Made by a program: the position numbers and the translations under genes
Assembly: GCF_900188165.1 (NCBI RefSeq)
Contig: NZ_FZOS01000021.1
Span: forward strand, 1-60,920
Length of the DNA: 60,920 nt
Direction: 5' to 3'
From: Edaphosphingomonas laterariae
Lineage (GTDB): Bacteria; Pseudomonadota; Alphaproteobacteria; Sphingomonadales; Sphingomonadaceae
Part shown: one piece after another, positions 52,973 to 60,920 of the stretch
Layout: each line of letters starts with the position of its first letter
How positions within the stretch are numbered: the first letter of the stretch is position 1
The notes under the pieces: generated by a model
The model's input: only the letters and a program-made list of their open reading frames with translations
Databases searched by the model: none
What the model was told of the DNA's origin: nothing

Positions 52973-54019
52973 TCACCCCGCACTTCTCAATGCGGCCTCC
53001 ACTGCGTCAGCGGCGCCGGTGAGATCATTCACGATTGTCCGGCCGTCAATACGCACAGGCGAGATGCCGAAGCCACGCAACCGTTCGGATATTGCCGCAT
53101 CCTTCTTTTGCTTGGCGCCTGACCGGTGGTAACGCCCGCCGTCGCAAAACACGGCGACGCGCTGATCGGGGAAAAACAGGTCAGCCTCCGTCACCGCAGC
53201 GTGTGACCAGCGAAACTCGATATCACCCCAAAGATCGTAGAACGACGGGTAAGTTCCGCCATTCTCCATGATCAGCATCTGGAGTTGGGGATGGTAGCCG
53301 CGGCGAGCCAGTTCCTGGATCAGGAACAATTCGATTGGAGAGTCCGCGCCCCAGATGCGGCGCGGCTGAAGATTCTTGAACGGTGCAAACAGCAGCTTGC
53401 GTCGGTGCTTGGCATAGCGCCTCCAGGCATCGCCCTCGGGAAGGCCGATAGCAGGCGCCAGCACTTCATTCTCATCATAACAGGTGGCGAGAAAGTAATA
53501 GCCGATGACCAGGCCAAGTTCGTCGAGGTGGCCTTTACCTTCAGCGAGCCCCGGCGCGCCCATTCCGAACAGCCCATAGCTGCCCTCGAACGGATCGAAC
53601 CGGCTGAAGAGCGGTGGGTTGTCAGCGTCATAGGCAAGGTCGAGCTTCTCGATCCAGTCGATGGTGGCGGTTTGGATCTCTCCGCGTTTTTCTGCAGGTT
53701 TCAGGCTGAGCGCGAAGGGGGTAGTGCCGTAACCTTCGCCATTGCCGACCCTGGGGACGAGGCTCGCGATTATCCAGATCAGCTGGAACTCGGTGCCAGC
53801 CGCGCGGAACAGGGCAACTTCGCCCTCGCTCGGCTTGTCCGTCAAATCCCCTCCGGCGGCGTCAAACATCGCCTTCGTCACTGGCTGGATACCGGCGAGG
53901 TCCGCGATGGATCGCGCAACGAGGTCCGGAACCGGCGACATGTCGACCCGGTAGGGCAGCGGTGGCCGGACGGAGTAGGTGGGGTCGGTGAGAAGATGAG
54001 CGGGTCGATCCTTGATCAT
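52973..54019 (-). CDS. Protein with C-terminal Vsr/DUF559-like nuclease domain
   Basis: The 348-residue protein ends in a small PD-(D/E)xK domain of the Vsr/DUF559 type: SPIELFLIQELARRGYHPQ, then TEADLFFPDQRVAVFCDGGRYHRSGAKQKKDAAISERLRGFGISPVRIDGRTI. The Asp in EADLFF, the strand VAVFCDG and the His in YH fit the Vsr active-site pattern. The N-terminal 230 residues match nothing I know. It overlaps the upstream GHKL ATPase gene by four bases, so they act as one unit, probably in restriction or repair. Confidence 0.75.
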   Translation of the reverse strand: MIKDRPAHLLTDPTYSVRPPLPYRVDMSPVPDLVARSIADLAGIQPVTKAMFDAAGGDLTDKPSEGEVALFRAAGTEFQLIWIIASLVPRVGNGEGYGTTPFALSLKPAEKRGEIQTATIDWIEKLDLAYDADNPPLFSRFDPFEGSYGLFGMGAPGLAEGKGHLDELGLVIGYYFLATCYDENEVLAPAIGLPEGDAWRRYAKHRRKLLFAPFKNLQPRRIWGADSPIELFLIQELARRGYHPQLQMLIMENGGTYPSFYDLWGDIEFRWSHAAVTEADLFFPDQRVAVFCDGGRYHRSGAKQKKDAAISERLRGFGISPVRIDGRTIVNDLTGAADAVEAALRSAG

Positions 54020-56064
54020 GCGCTTGGCTCAGCTTCTGCCTCATCCTCTGACGCCTCTTCCCGATCTAGCTCCGCGATCCGAGCCTTCACCGCATCACTC
54101 AGATAGGCGGAGTCGATCGAACGGAGATAGCCAAGCGCTTCCTCGTCGCTCGCTTGATATTCGAGGCGCCGCTTATAAAACGTCAGCCGGCCTTCGGCTT
54201 CTTGGATGATCTGGCCCCAGGTCTTTGCCCAGACCCGGATCTTGATTGGGTCGTCTAGCTCCATGATCAGGCCGCGCGGTTTGCCTGCCATGCGAGCCTC
54301 GAGCTCGGCGCCTCGCGTGAACTCGTTCGAGATGGCGACGAAATCCCATTCGACATTGCAGTGCTGAAATCGCGCGTCGAGGGCAACGGCTTTGGCATAT
54401 TTCCGGATTTGTCCGAGTACATCCTCATTCAGCGGTTGAAGCGGCCGCTTGAGCTCAACGACGAGATGCCGGCGCTCGTCATCGGTTGGTGTCGGGATGC
54501 GGGCTGATAGCATGAGGTCAACAATTGCTGCCTTCCCATCTGCATCGAGCACCGGTTCGTTCGCTTCTTGCTCCTCACGCTCTCCACCCAGCAGGTCGAT
54601 ATGGCTGCGCAGGACCGAGGTTAGATCTTGGTCATCGTTCACAAGGTTAAACTGCTCGCCGAAGATCCATGTTTCCTGGGCGATAATGCGGTGAAGTTGC
54701 GACCGCTCCAGCAGTTGCCGCTTCGACTTGGGGTCGAGGACCAACATCTGCAGCGCCTTTAGGAACTCGAGACGGTCCGTGACGGCCTTGGCCGCGTTGA
54801 TGACGGCTGTCAGCGACGTCTTTCGCAGCAGGTCCGCGAGCTCGTCCTGCCGCTCCTTAGGCAGATCAATCACCTTTTCCAGGATTGACAACAGGTTGGT
54901 CGCGCCCGTTTCGATCGCAGCCTTGATTAGCTGAAGGACTAGCTTTTTCTGCTTCGGCGGCGATTTGTCGAACTCGATGCTATAATCGGCGAGGTTCAGC
55001 GCGACGACGTCGAACAACTGCCTCTCGTTGATCTCGATCGGGTCAGCTGTCGCACCTTCATAAGGGTAGATCGCTGCCTCGACCCATTCCTGGATCTTGT
55101 CGCGCGACCGCGCGACTTCTTTGGTTCGGAAATGCTCGCGGAGGCGTGCCTTGGCCGCCTCGATCAGCGCGTTCGAGGCCGAGTCGAGCTCTACCAGACC
55201 CTCGGCACGATTGTCGGCAAGTTGCTGGAAATGCTCTGCGGTCAGATAAGCGGTGAACTCGAAGCCACGGGCCTGAATGCCCGGCGGCATCTCATAGAAA
55301 CTGAAGCGTCCAGGCAGGCACAGCATGAGCTTGCGATCGACGGGCTTTTTCCACTCAACGATGTCGAGGGTTGCTTCCAGCGTCCGCCCGCCTTGCTCGA
55401 CGACGATCGGGTACGGCTCGATCGAATCAATCGCTTCGCGCGCATCCACTGCCACGCCGTCATAGACAATCCGAAAGCTCGGATCGTGATAAAGCTGCAG
55501 CGCAAACACGTCGCGGACTCGGTCAGCAAAACCGTTTGCGGCCCAGATCTCGAAATCTTTGACTACTTCGAGAATCGCAACCGTGCATCCATTGCTGATC
55601 GTGGCGACTGGCTCACTCAGCTCGAAATTCTTCAGGTTAGATTTATGGCCGAAGATCGTGAAGCGTTGGCCGCCGTGGTTCGAGGTCCAAGCCACGGAAT
55701 CGCCCAGCGAGAAAGCCTTGAAGCGTCCCTGGCCCTTCTCGCCATGAACGACGCGGCCACCCGTCGTCTTCGTACCGGGCCGCTTCCAGGAGCCGCCCAG
55801 CTTCTGGAAGCTGCCTTCGATCGTATCGAGCGGGATGCCGGTGCCGTTGTCGGTAACGAGGATACCGCCCAGTCCAGTCAGTTGCCCCTTCTGCAGCTCA
55901 ATCCGTACTTCAGTGGCGTCGGCGTCATAGGCGTTCCAGATAAGCTCGGCGATGGCCGCTAGCGGTCGCGCCGTGGTGATCCTCTGGATATGGTCATGCT
56001 CAACCCGAACTTCGATCTGTTGCACGCGTGCCCCCGCATTGTGCCGCAGCTTGGCTAGTCTCAC
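54016..56064 (-). CDS. MORC/Hsp90-like GHKL ATPase
   Basis: The 682-residue protein has the GHKL ATP site: AELIWNAYDADATEV (41-54), TDNGTGIP (71-78), and HGEKGQGRFKAFSLG (108-121). This is the Hsp90/MutL/MORC group. A C-terminal part from about residue 531 reads RRHLVVELKRPLQPLNEDVLGQIRKYAKAV, which suggests a PD-(D/E)xK-like domain. The frame starts with GTG at 56064; a GTG at 56025 (VQQIEVRVEHDH) after GGGGGCAC is the likelier start. Bacterial MORC-like ATPases are known beside Vsr-type nucleases in restriction systems, and such a nuclease gene overlaps here. Confidence 0.82.
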   Translation of the reverse strand: MRLAKLRHNAGARVQQIEVRVEHDHIQRITTARPLAAIAELIWNAYDADATEVRIELQKGQLTGLGGILVTDNGTGIPLDTIEGSFQKLGGSWKRPGTKTTGGRVVHGEKGQGRFKAFSLGDSVAWTSNHGGQRFTIFGHKSNLKNFELSEPVATISNGCTVAILEVVKDFEIWAANGFADRVRDVFALQLYHDPSFRIVYDGVAVDAREAIDSIEPYPIVVEQGGRTLEATLDIVEWKKPVDRKLMLCLPGRFSFYEMPPGIQARGFEFTAYLTAEHFQQLADNRAEGLVELDSASNALIEAAKARLREHFRTKEVARSRDKIQEWVEAAIYPYEGATADPIEINERQLFDVVALNLADYSIEFDKSPPKQKKLVLQLIKAAIETGATNLLSILEKVIDLPKERQDELADLLRKTSLTAVINAAKAVTDRLEFLKALQMLVLDPKSKRQLLERSQLHRIIAQETWIFGEQFNLVNDDQDLTSVLRSHIDLLGGEREEQEANEPVLDADGKAAIVDLMLSARIPTPTDDERRHLVVELKRPLQPLNEDVLGQIRKYAKAVALDARFQHCNVEWDFVAISNEFTRGAELEARMAGKPRGLIMELDDPIKIRVWAKTWGQIIQEAEGRLTFYKRRLEYQASDEEALGYLRSIDSAYLSDAVKARIAELDREEASEDEAEAEPSA

Positions 56065-56120
56065 GGAGCGACAGGCGTTTCAATTTAAAATCATGCGCCG
56101 ATTGGCGAAACCCAGCGGGC

Positions 56121-56151
56121 AAATGTCGGCTCTCGTCGGGAGCCGACATTT
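56121..56151 (+). other. 12-bp perfect hairpin (possible repeat or terminator)
   Basis: AAATGTCGGCTC (56121-56132) pairs with GAGCCGACATTT (56140-56151) around a 7-base loop. It lies between the divergent ATPase and AraC genes, so it is not an obvious terminator. The GACATT-type core recurs in other gene-less parts of the window. Confidence 0.5.
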
Positions 56152-56334
56152 GGATATCCGGTCAGGAATGGCAGCTTCGTCCCAGCGTTAGCCACTGTCG
56201 TGGCCTGAACGAACGTCAGCAAGCAGGCATCGAAATTTTCAGGCGGACTGTCCGCTTAGTGGGCGGCGGCCGACACATTGGATGACTTGTCTCTTGCCCC
56301 GAAGCCGATAAAAAATGGTGCCGCGAGGATCGAC

Positions 56335-57216
56335 ATGACGCTGGCGACCTACGGAGACCGCAAATATCATTCGAGTGCGCGGCTGGGCGATGCTGCCGAA
56401 TGGCCGTCGCTCCGCATCGAACGCCGTCAGCTTGAGGCCGGCGCCCAGACGGCGCTGCCGGCGGAGTGCACGGAGATCGTGCTGATGCTGTCCGGTCGGG
56501 CGGGCGTGATCCGCACCGGCAATGGCAACACGCAGGAATCGCTGGGGCAGCCAGGCGTGAGTTGGATCGTCCCGGCAGGGACGCAGGAAAGCCGTGTCGA
56601 ACTGCTGGCCCCGATGGAATGTCTCCATCTCTATTTGCCGCCATCGCTGATCGAACAGAGTGCGCTGGCGGATTATGATATCGACCCCGCCAAGACCAAG
56701 CTGGCTTATGCCGGAGGCCTCCATGACCCTATGCTGCTGCAGATCGGTTCGACCTATCGCAGCCTACTTGATCGCCCCTCGCAACCGACCGACCGCTTGC
56801 TTGTCGACGGCATGCAGACCGTGCTCGCGGGCCATCTGCTAGGTACCTATGCCCTGGATCAATGGCGCCCGATCGCCAAAGCCCCGTCGCTCAACCCAAA
56901 GCGCCTGAAACGGGTGCTGGATTTTATCGAGGCGCGGATCGCGGTCGAAATCTCGCTCGATGACCTCGCCGCCGAAGCCTGCCTCAGCCCCTTCCATTTC
57001 TCTCGCCTGTTCAAGGATGCGACGGGCTTCACGCCGCATCGCTATGTCACCGATCGGCGTGTTCAGGCCGCGCGCGACAAGCTGGCACTCAATCACTCGT
57101 CTATGGTCGAAATCGCGCTCGACACCGGCTTCGGTTCACAGGCCAATTTCATCCGCGTGTTCCGCAAGGTGACAGGCCTTACGCCCGGCCAGTATCGCGA
57201 GTTTCATCTCCGCTAG
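56335..57216 (+). CDS. AraC-family transcriptional regulator
   Basis: The 293-residue regulator has an N-terminal cupin-like ligand domain and a C-terminal AraC helix-turn-helix pair: LKRVLDFIEARIAVEISLDDLAAEACLSPFHFSRLFKDATGFTPHRYVTDRRVQAARDKL and VEIALDTGFGSQANFIRVFRKVTGLTPGQYR. The start at 56335 (MTLATYGDRK) is preceded by GAGGAT. It likely activates the four-gene set downstream, which is on the same strand after 158 bases. Confidence 0.9.
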   Translation: MTLATYGDRKYHSSARLGDAAEWPSLRIERRQLEAGAQTALPAECTEIVLMLSGRAGVIRTGNGNTQESLGQPGVSWIVPAGTQESRVELLAPMECLHLYLPPSLIEQSALADYDIDPAKTKLAYAGGLHDPMLLQIGSTYRSLLDRPSQPTDRLLVDGMQTVLAGHLLGTYALDQWRPIAKAPSLNPKRLKRVLDFIEARIAVEISLDDLAAEACLSPFHFSRLFKDATGFTPHRYVTDRRVQAARDKLALNHSSMVEIALDTGFGSQANFIRVFRKVTGLTPGQYREFHLR

Positions 57217-57374
57217 CTTCGGTCACCGGACTCGAAACCAGCAATATCGGTATGTGCGCAAGATTTGCGCATCGCTCCGCAGGATGTGGAAATACCCGCG
57301 GTCGCCCACCGCGTAGACCTGCCTCATCGGACGGGAACAGCCCCACCCGATCTTAAAAAGGCAGGAGATAGCAG

Positions 57375-57776
57375 ATGATTACCGCTGATCTGGCCCGCAA
57401 GATCATCGCCGCTGGCGAGGCGCGGGCAAATGCAATCGGCGTCCCGGTCAACATCGCCGTGCTGGACGCCGGCGCCAGCCTGAAGGCCTTCGGCCGGATG
57501 GACGGCGCCATCCTCGGTTCGATCGACATCGCCCTCGGCAAGGCCCGCACGGCCGCGCTGTTCGGGATGCGAACCGAAGCGATCGGCGAATTCAGCAAGC
57601 CGGGTGGCACCTCGCCGGGCCTCGAGCAGACCAATGGCGGCCTCGTCGTCTTCGCCGGCGGCATCCCGCTGAAGGCCGACGACGGCCAGCTGATCGGTGC
57701 AGTCGGCGTGTCTGGCGGCGCGGTCGCCCAGGATCTCGACATCGCCGAAGCCGCCGCCGCGACGATCGGCAACTAA
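57375..57776 (+). CDS. GlcG/HbpS-family small protein
   Basis: This 133-residue protein is of the GlcG/HbpS fold: LARKIIAAGEARANAIGVPVNIAVLDAGASLKAFGRMDGA, GKARTAALFGMRTEAI, and a glycine-rich end GQLIGAVGVSGGAVAQDLDIAEAA. Members bind heme or act as accessory proteins of glycolate or diol metabolism; the role here is unknown. AGGAG precedes the start. It is the first gene of a set with two dehydrogenases and a SnoaL-like protein. Confidence 0.88.
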   Translation: MITADLARKIIAAGEARANAIGVPVNIAVLDAGASLKAFGRMDGAILGSIDIALGKARTAALFGMRTEAIGEFSKPGGTSPGLEQTNGGLVVFAGGIPLKADDGQLIGAVGVSGGAVAQDLDIAEAAAATIGN

Positions 57777-57819
57777 CCTCTAATCCTACCCAACCATCTG
57801 AACGTGAAAGGAATGTATC

Positions 57820-58635
57820 ATGACCACCAAGACCATCCTCATCACCGGTGCTGGCTCGGGCTTCGGCAAGGCCGCCGCCATCGGCATGGCCCGGAACGGC
57901 CATAACATCATCGCCACCGCCCAGGTGTCGTCGCAGGTGACGCCGCTGCGCGAAGAAGTGGAAGCGCTCGGCCTCAGCGATCGCATCAAGATCTATCGCC
58001 TCGATCTCACCGATCCTTACGACATCCGCCAAGCGCAGAAGTGGGACATCGATATCCTCTGGAACAATGCCGGCATGGGCGAAGCCGGCCCGGTCTGGGA
58101 AATCCCGCTCGATCTCGTCCGCAAGAATTACGAGATCAACGTGTTCCTGCCGCTGCAGCTGACGCAGGGCATCGTCCAGCGCTGGGTGCGTGAAGGCAAG
58201 GCAGAGGGCAAGAAGGTCGTCTTCACATCATCGATGGGCGGCCTGTTCACCCCGGCCAATTGGGGCACCTATGTGTCGACCAAGCATGCGCTCGAAGCTT
58301 TTGCCGAGGCCATGCAGCAGGAACTCGCCTCCTACGGCGTCAAGGTTCAGACGATCAATCCGGGTGCCTATTACACCGGCTATAACGAGACGATGGCGGA
58401 CAACCCCTTCCGCTGGCTCGACGACGAGGTGAACTTCACCAAGCGCGCCGATCTCCGCAAGGGCTTCGACGATTTCTTCGCCACGCCCGAGGGCAAGATG
58501 GACCCGCAGGAGATGATCGATCGGATGATCGAGATCGTCCCGGCCGACGAAGGTAAGTTCCGCAACGTCGTGCCGCAGGTGATCGAGGACATGCTCAAGC
58601 AGCATCAGCTCGATGCCTGGGAGAACCGGATCTGA
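57820..58635 (+). CDS. Short-chain dehydrogenase/reductase (first)
   Basis: This 271-residue classical-type SDR has the nucleotide motif TGAGSGFG (residues 10-17), NNAGMGEAG, the catalytic Ser region FTSSMGG and the YxxxK motif in YVSTKHALEAF. It oxidises or reduces an alcohol/ketone with NAD(P). AAAGGAA precedes the start. It lies between the GlcG-like and SnoaL-like genes; the substrate is unknown. Confidence 0.9.
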   Translation: MTTKTILITGAGSGFGKAAAIGMARNGHNIIATAQVSSQVTPLREEVEALGLSDRIKIYRLDLTDPYDIRQAQKWDIDILWNNAGMGEAGPVWEIPLDLVRKNYEINVFLPLQLTQGIVQRWVREGKAEGKKVVFTSSMGGLFTPANWGTYVSTKHALEAFAEAMQQELASYGVKVQTINPGAYYTGYNETMADNPFRWLDDEVNFTKRADLRKGFDDFFATPEGKMDPQEMIDRMIEIVPADEGKFRNVVPQVIEDMLKQHQLDAWENRI

Positions 58636-58703
58636 CCCCAGCCTCCGCACCACGGGCGGTGATCCTTTTCGGAACACCGCCCGCTTCCCGAAAGGAATTC
58701 GCC

Positions 58704-59237
58704 ATGTTTTCCGTGTTCAAGAACCACAAGGACGACATTCGTAATGCCGCCCTCGGCTTCGCCACGACCGCACTGGCCCTGATCGCGTTCCAGCCATCGG
58801 CCGAAGCCCGCGCTTCCTCCAGCACCGAGGCCAGCAACAAGGCCGCCGTCCAGAAAGGCTTCGATGCCTGGAGCGCGGGCACCGGCAGCCCCTACGAACT
58901 GCTCGCCGACGATGCGCGCTGGACGATCGAGGGCAATTCGGTGGTCTCCAAGACCTACCCGACCAAGGAAGACTTCATGCGCGAGGTGATCCGCCCGTTC
59001 AACGCGCGGATGCGGTCTCCCCTGAAGCCCATGATCCGCAGCCTCTATGCCGATCGCGACACGGTGGTGGTGTTCTTCGACGCTCGCGGCATCGCCCGCG
59101 ACGGCCAGCCTTATGCCAACACCTATGCCTGGTTCCTCGACATGCGGGCCGGCCGGATTGTCCGGGCCTCCGCCTTCTTCGATGCCATAGCATTCAACGA
59201 CCTCTGGGCCCGCGTCGCACCGGCGCAGGCGAACTGA
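58704..59237 (+). CDS. Secreted SnoaL/NTF2-like protein
   Basis: The 177-residue protein has an N-terminal segment resembling a signal peptide (NAALGFATTALALIAFQPSAEARA) and an NTF2-like cone fold (KAAVQKGFDAWSAGTGSPYELLADDARWTIEGNS...YANTYAWFLDMRAGRIVRASAFFDAIAFNDLWARV). SnoaL-like domains bind or isomerise small molecules. The start at 58704 follows GAAAGGAATT. Its place between two dehydrogenases suggests the same pathway. Confidence 0.85.
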   Translation: MFSVFKNHKDDIRNAALGFATTALALIAFQPSAEARASSSTEASNKAAVQKGFDAWSAGTGSPYELLADDARWTIEGNSVVSKTYPTKEDFMREVIRPFNARMRSPLKPMIRSLYADRDTVVVFFDARGIARDGQPYANTYAWFLDMRAGRIVRASAFFDAIAFNDLWARVAPAQAN

Positions 59238-59260
59238 ACTGCACGGAAAGGATAGAAGTC

Positions 59261-60094
59261 ATGAAGACCTGGTTCATCACTGGCGCGTCCCGCGGCTTCG
59301 GTGCCCGGATCGCCGAACGGGCTCTCGCCAAGGGCGACAATGTCGTCGCCACCGCCCGCAACCCCAAGAGCGTCCTCGAGCGCCTGGGCGACCATCCCAA
59401 CTTGCTGGCCGTAGCACTCGACGTGACGGACGAAGCCCAGGCGAAGGTAGCAGTCGACGCTGCGATCCAACGCTTCGGCCGGATCGATGTGCTGCTCAAC
59501 AATGCCGGCTTTGGCCTGCTGGGGGCCGTCGAGGAAGCGACCTCGGACGAGGTGGAGCGGCTCTACCGCACCAACGTGTTCGGGCTGCTCTCCGTCACCC
59601 GCGCCGTGCTGCCACATATGCGGGCCGTGCGTTCCGGCCGCATCCTCAATATCTCGTCGATCGGCGGCTATCGGGCCGGGCCGGGTTTTGGTGTCTACAG
59701 CTCGACCAAATTCGCGGTCGAAGGGTTGTCGGAATCGCTTCACCACGAACTCGCGCCACTGGGCATCCATGTCACGGTGATCGAGCCTGGCTATTTCCGC
59801 ACCGATTTTCTCGACGCCAACTCGCTGTCGGTCAGCGCCGATCCGATCGCCGATTATGCCGAGACGGCGGGCGCAGTGCGGACGCGGGCCGCCGGCCTCA
59901 ATCATGCCCAGCCGGGCGATCCGGACAGGCTGGCCGATGTCGTTGTGGCCTTCACGGATGCCGCAAACCCGCCGGTCCGCCTCCCGCTCGGCAGCGATAC
60001 CGTGGCGGCGATCGAGGCCAAGCATGCATCTGATGCGGCCATCCTTGCCCAGTGGCGCCAAATCTCCAACTCGACCGACTTCACTCAGAATTGA
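59261..60094 (+). CDS. Short-chain dehydrogenase/reductase (second)
   Basis: This 277-residue SDR has TGASRGFG near the start, LDVTD, NNAGFGLLGAVEE, the Ser region ILNISSIGGYR and the YxxxK motif in YSSTKFAVEGLSE. It is similar in type to the first SDR but not a duplicate. AAAGGAT precedes the ATG. It is the last gene of the AraC-adjacent set. Confidence 0.9.
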   Translation: MKTWFITGASRGFGARIAERALAKGDNVVATARNPKSVLERLGDHPNLLAVALDVTDEAQAKVAVDAAIQRFGRIDVLLNNAGFGLLGAVEEATSDEVERLYRTNVFGLLSVTRAVLPHMRAVRSGRILNISSIGGYRAGPGFGVYSSTKFAVEGLSESLHHELAPLGIHVTVIEPGYFRTDFLDANSLSVSADPIADYAETAGAVRTRAAGLNHAQPGDPDRLADVVVAFTDAANPPVRLPLGSDTVAAIEAKHASDAAILAQWRQISNSTDFTQN

Positions 60095-60312
60095 CAAACT
60101 CATAGCGGCCGCGGCACGTCCGCGGTCGCTGTACTTAAATTCGATCGTGCCCGGCGCGATGAACGAATGGCGGTTATCGGGCAGCGCGTTTTGATCTGCA
60201 AACGGCTGCTTAGTCGGCGCTTGCCGAAGCGTGGTGATTGGCTTGCCCGCAGGCTGCAGCTTTGTCAGATTTGCACGACCACGCTAGCCTGCGCAGGGGC
60301 GCAAGACCGCGA

Positions 60313-60828
60313 ATGATTGAAGCCAAGACATCAAGCACCGGCGAAAGGCCGACTTCGCGCTCACGATTCAGCGATTATCTGGACGCCCATTCGCTTCCGG
60401 TTGCAACGGCCGCGGTGCGATCCTGCTCGAATGGCAGCCTGATGGCGCTGGTTGAACACGCTCCCGCCGAGGGCCTCATGTTCGAGCCGATCGACGACCT
60501 GGTGATCAGCATCGTCATGAGATCCGTGCAGACCAAGGTCATTCGCGACATTGGCTGGGGCCGGCAGGAGTTTACAGAGGCCCCGGGCTGCATTCTCGTC
60601 ACGCCACCCAATTGCCGATCCTACTGGCATTTTGAAGGCGCGCCGATGGTCCTTCACGTCAGCGCTCCCTCGGCCAGCATCCCTCACTGGCTGGGCATCG
60701 ATGGCAGCCAGTTGGCCCAATTTCCCAAGGGGCCGATCTACGATCAACTTGTCAGTCAGCTAGTCGGCAGGATGTGGAACGCCAATGCGGCCGCCCCTGG
60801 CTCGGGCGCATTTCTCGACCATGCCTGA
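60313..60828 (+). pseudogene. AraC-type regulator, truncated before its DNA-binding domain
   Basis: The 171 residues match only the N-terminal sensor half of AraC regulators of the AraC_binding_2 type (RFSDYLDAHSLPVATAAVRSCSNG, EGLMFEPIDDLVISIVMRSVQTKVIRDIGWGRQEFTEAPGCILVTPPNCRSYWHFEGAPMVLHVSAP). A stop occurs at 60826 where the helix-turn-helix domain of about 100 residues should begin, and no frame of the last 90 bases restores it. It is a broken gene, or less likely a stand-alone sensor. Confidence 0.6.
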
Positions 60829-60920
60829 GAACGGCGGAGCAATATTCGACCACGGTAGCGGCGGGATAGCCCTGCTGCGGGCGGCGTAAAAGTCGTCCAC
60901 CTTGAAGCCTTTCTGCCAAG

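Noticed and set aside
60829-60920. Start of another gene or insertion sequence at the right edge
   Set aside because: All frames of the last 90 bases are open or broken without a recognisable motif; too short to judge.

Overview
The window (about 61 kb, GC-rich) reads as chromosome of an alphaproteobacterium, most probably a sphingomonad (Sphingomonadales). The grounds are two large TonB-dependent receptors, an HWE-type bacteriophytochrome kinase, an EcfG-like sigma factor with GGAAC-N16-NGTT promoters, a zinc-less MucR-type regulator, and an astexin/caulonodin-type lasso peptide cluster. No rRNA, tRNA or CRISPR array was recognised.

Layout. 1-95: end of an IS3-like element. 131-20621: core-like genes. 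These are a small membrane protein under an EcfG-type promoter, an AsmA-family protein, heme oxygenase plus bacteriophytochrome (bphO-bphP), a ligase-associated exonuclease with an ATP-dependent DNA ligase, a TonB receptor, a DUF1214 protein, a sulfotransferase, a CsbD-like stress protein under an EcfG-type promoter, a histidine phosphatase with NAD(P)H-hydrate dehydratase, an EcfG-like sigma factor that appears autoregulated, and a PAS histidine kinase.

20762-46728: a mobile-element region. On its left are a DUF6499/DUF2285 gene pair in the overlapping, +1-shifted arrangement of the FseA excision activator of ICEMlSym-type elements, two LuxR regulators and a LuxI synthase. Behind luxI, on the same strand, come a phytanoyl-CoA-dioxygenase-like gene, a GntR regulator and a complete class II lasso peptide operon: precursor, fused B1-B2 protease, and cyclase. 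Convergent to it is a lasso isopeptidase, TonB receptor with signalling domain, FecR anti-sigma and ECF sigma operon. On its right lie ArdC, DUF2958, ParB-like, MucR-like, DUF736, an RdfS-like excisionase, TraF, a lytic transglycosylase and the relaxase, ending in a truncated nuclease. Integrase, coupling protein and type IV secretion genes are absent, so the element is decayed, split, or continues elsewhere.

46729-56334: a HigBA toxin-antitoxin pair with a clear operator, followed by a probable defence region. It holds a 1466-aa STAND-like NTPase with a C-terminal nuclease-like domain, and an overlapping pair of a MORC/Hsp90-like GHKL ATPase and a Vsr/DUF559-like nuclease. 56335-60920: an AraC regulator, a GlcG/HbpS-like gene, two short-chain dehydrogenases, a secreted SnoaL-like protein, and an AraC regulator that stops before its DNA-binding domain.

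How it may work together (inference): quorum sensing through LuxR/LuxI would control both element excision, through a frameshifted FseA-like activator and an RdfS-TraF-relaxase operon, and the lasso peptide carried beside luxI. The peptide could be re-imported by its TonB receptor, sensed through FecR and the sigma factor, and opened by the isopeptidase.
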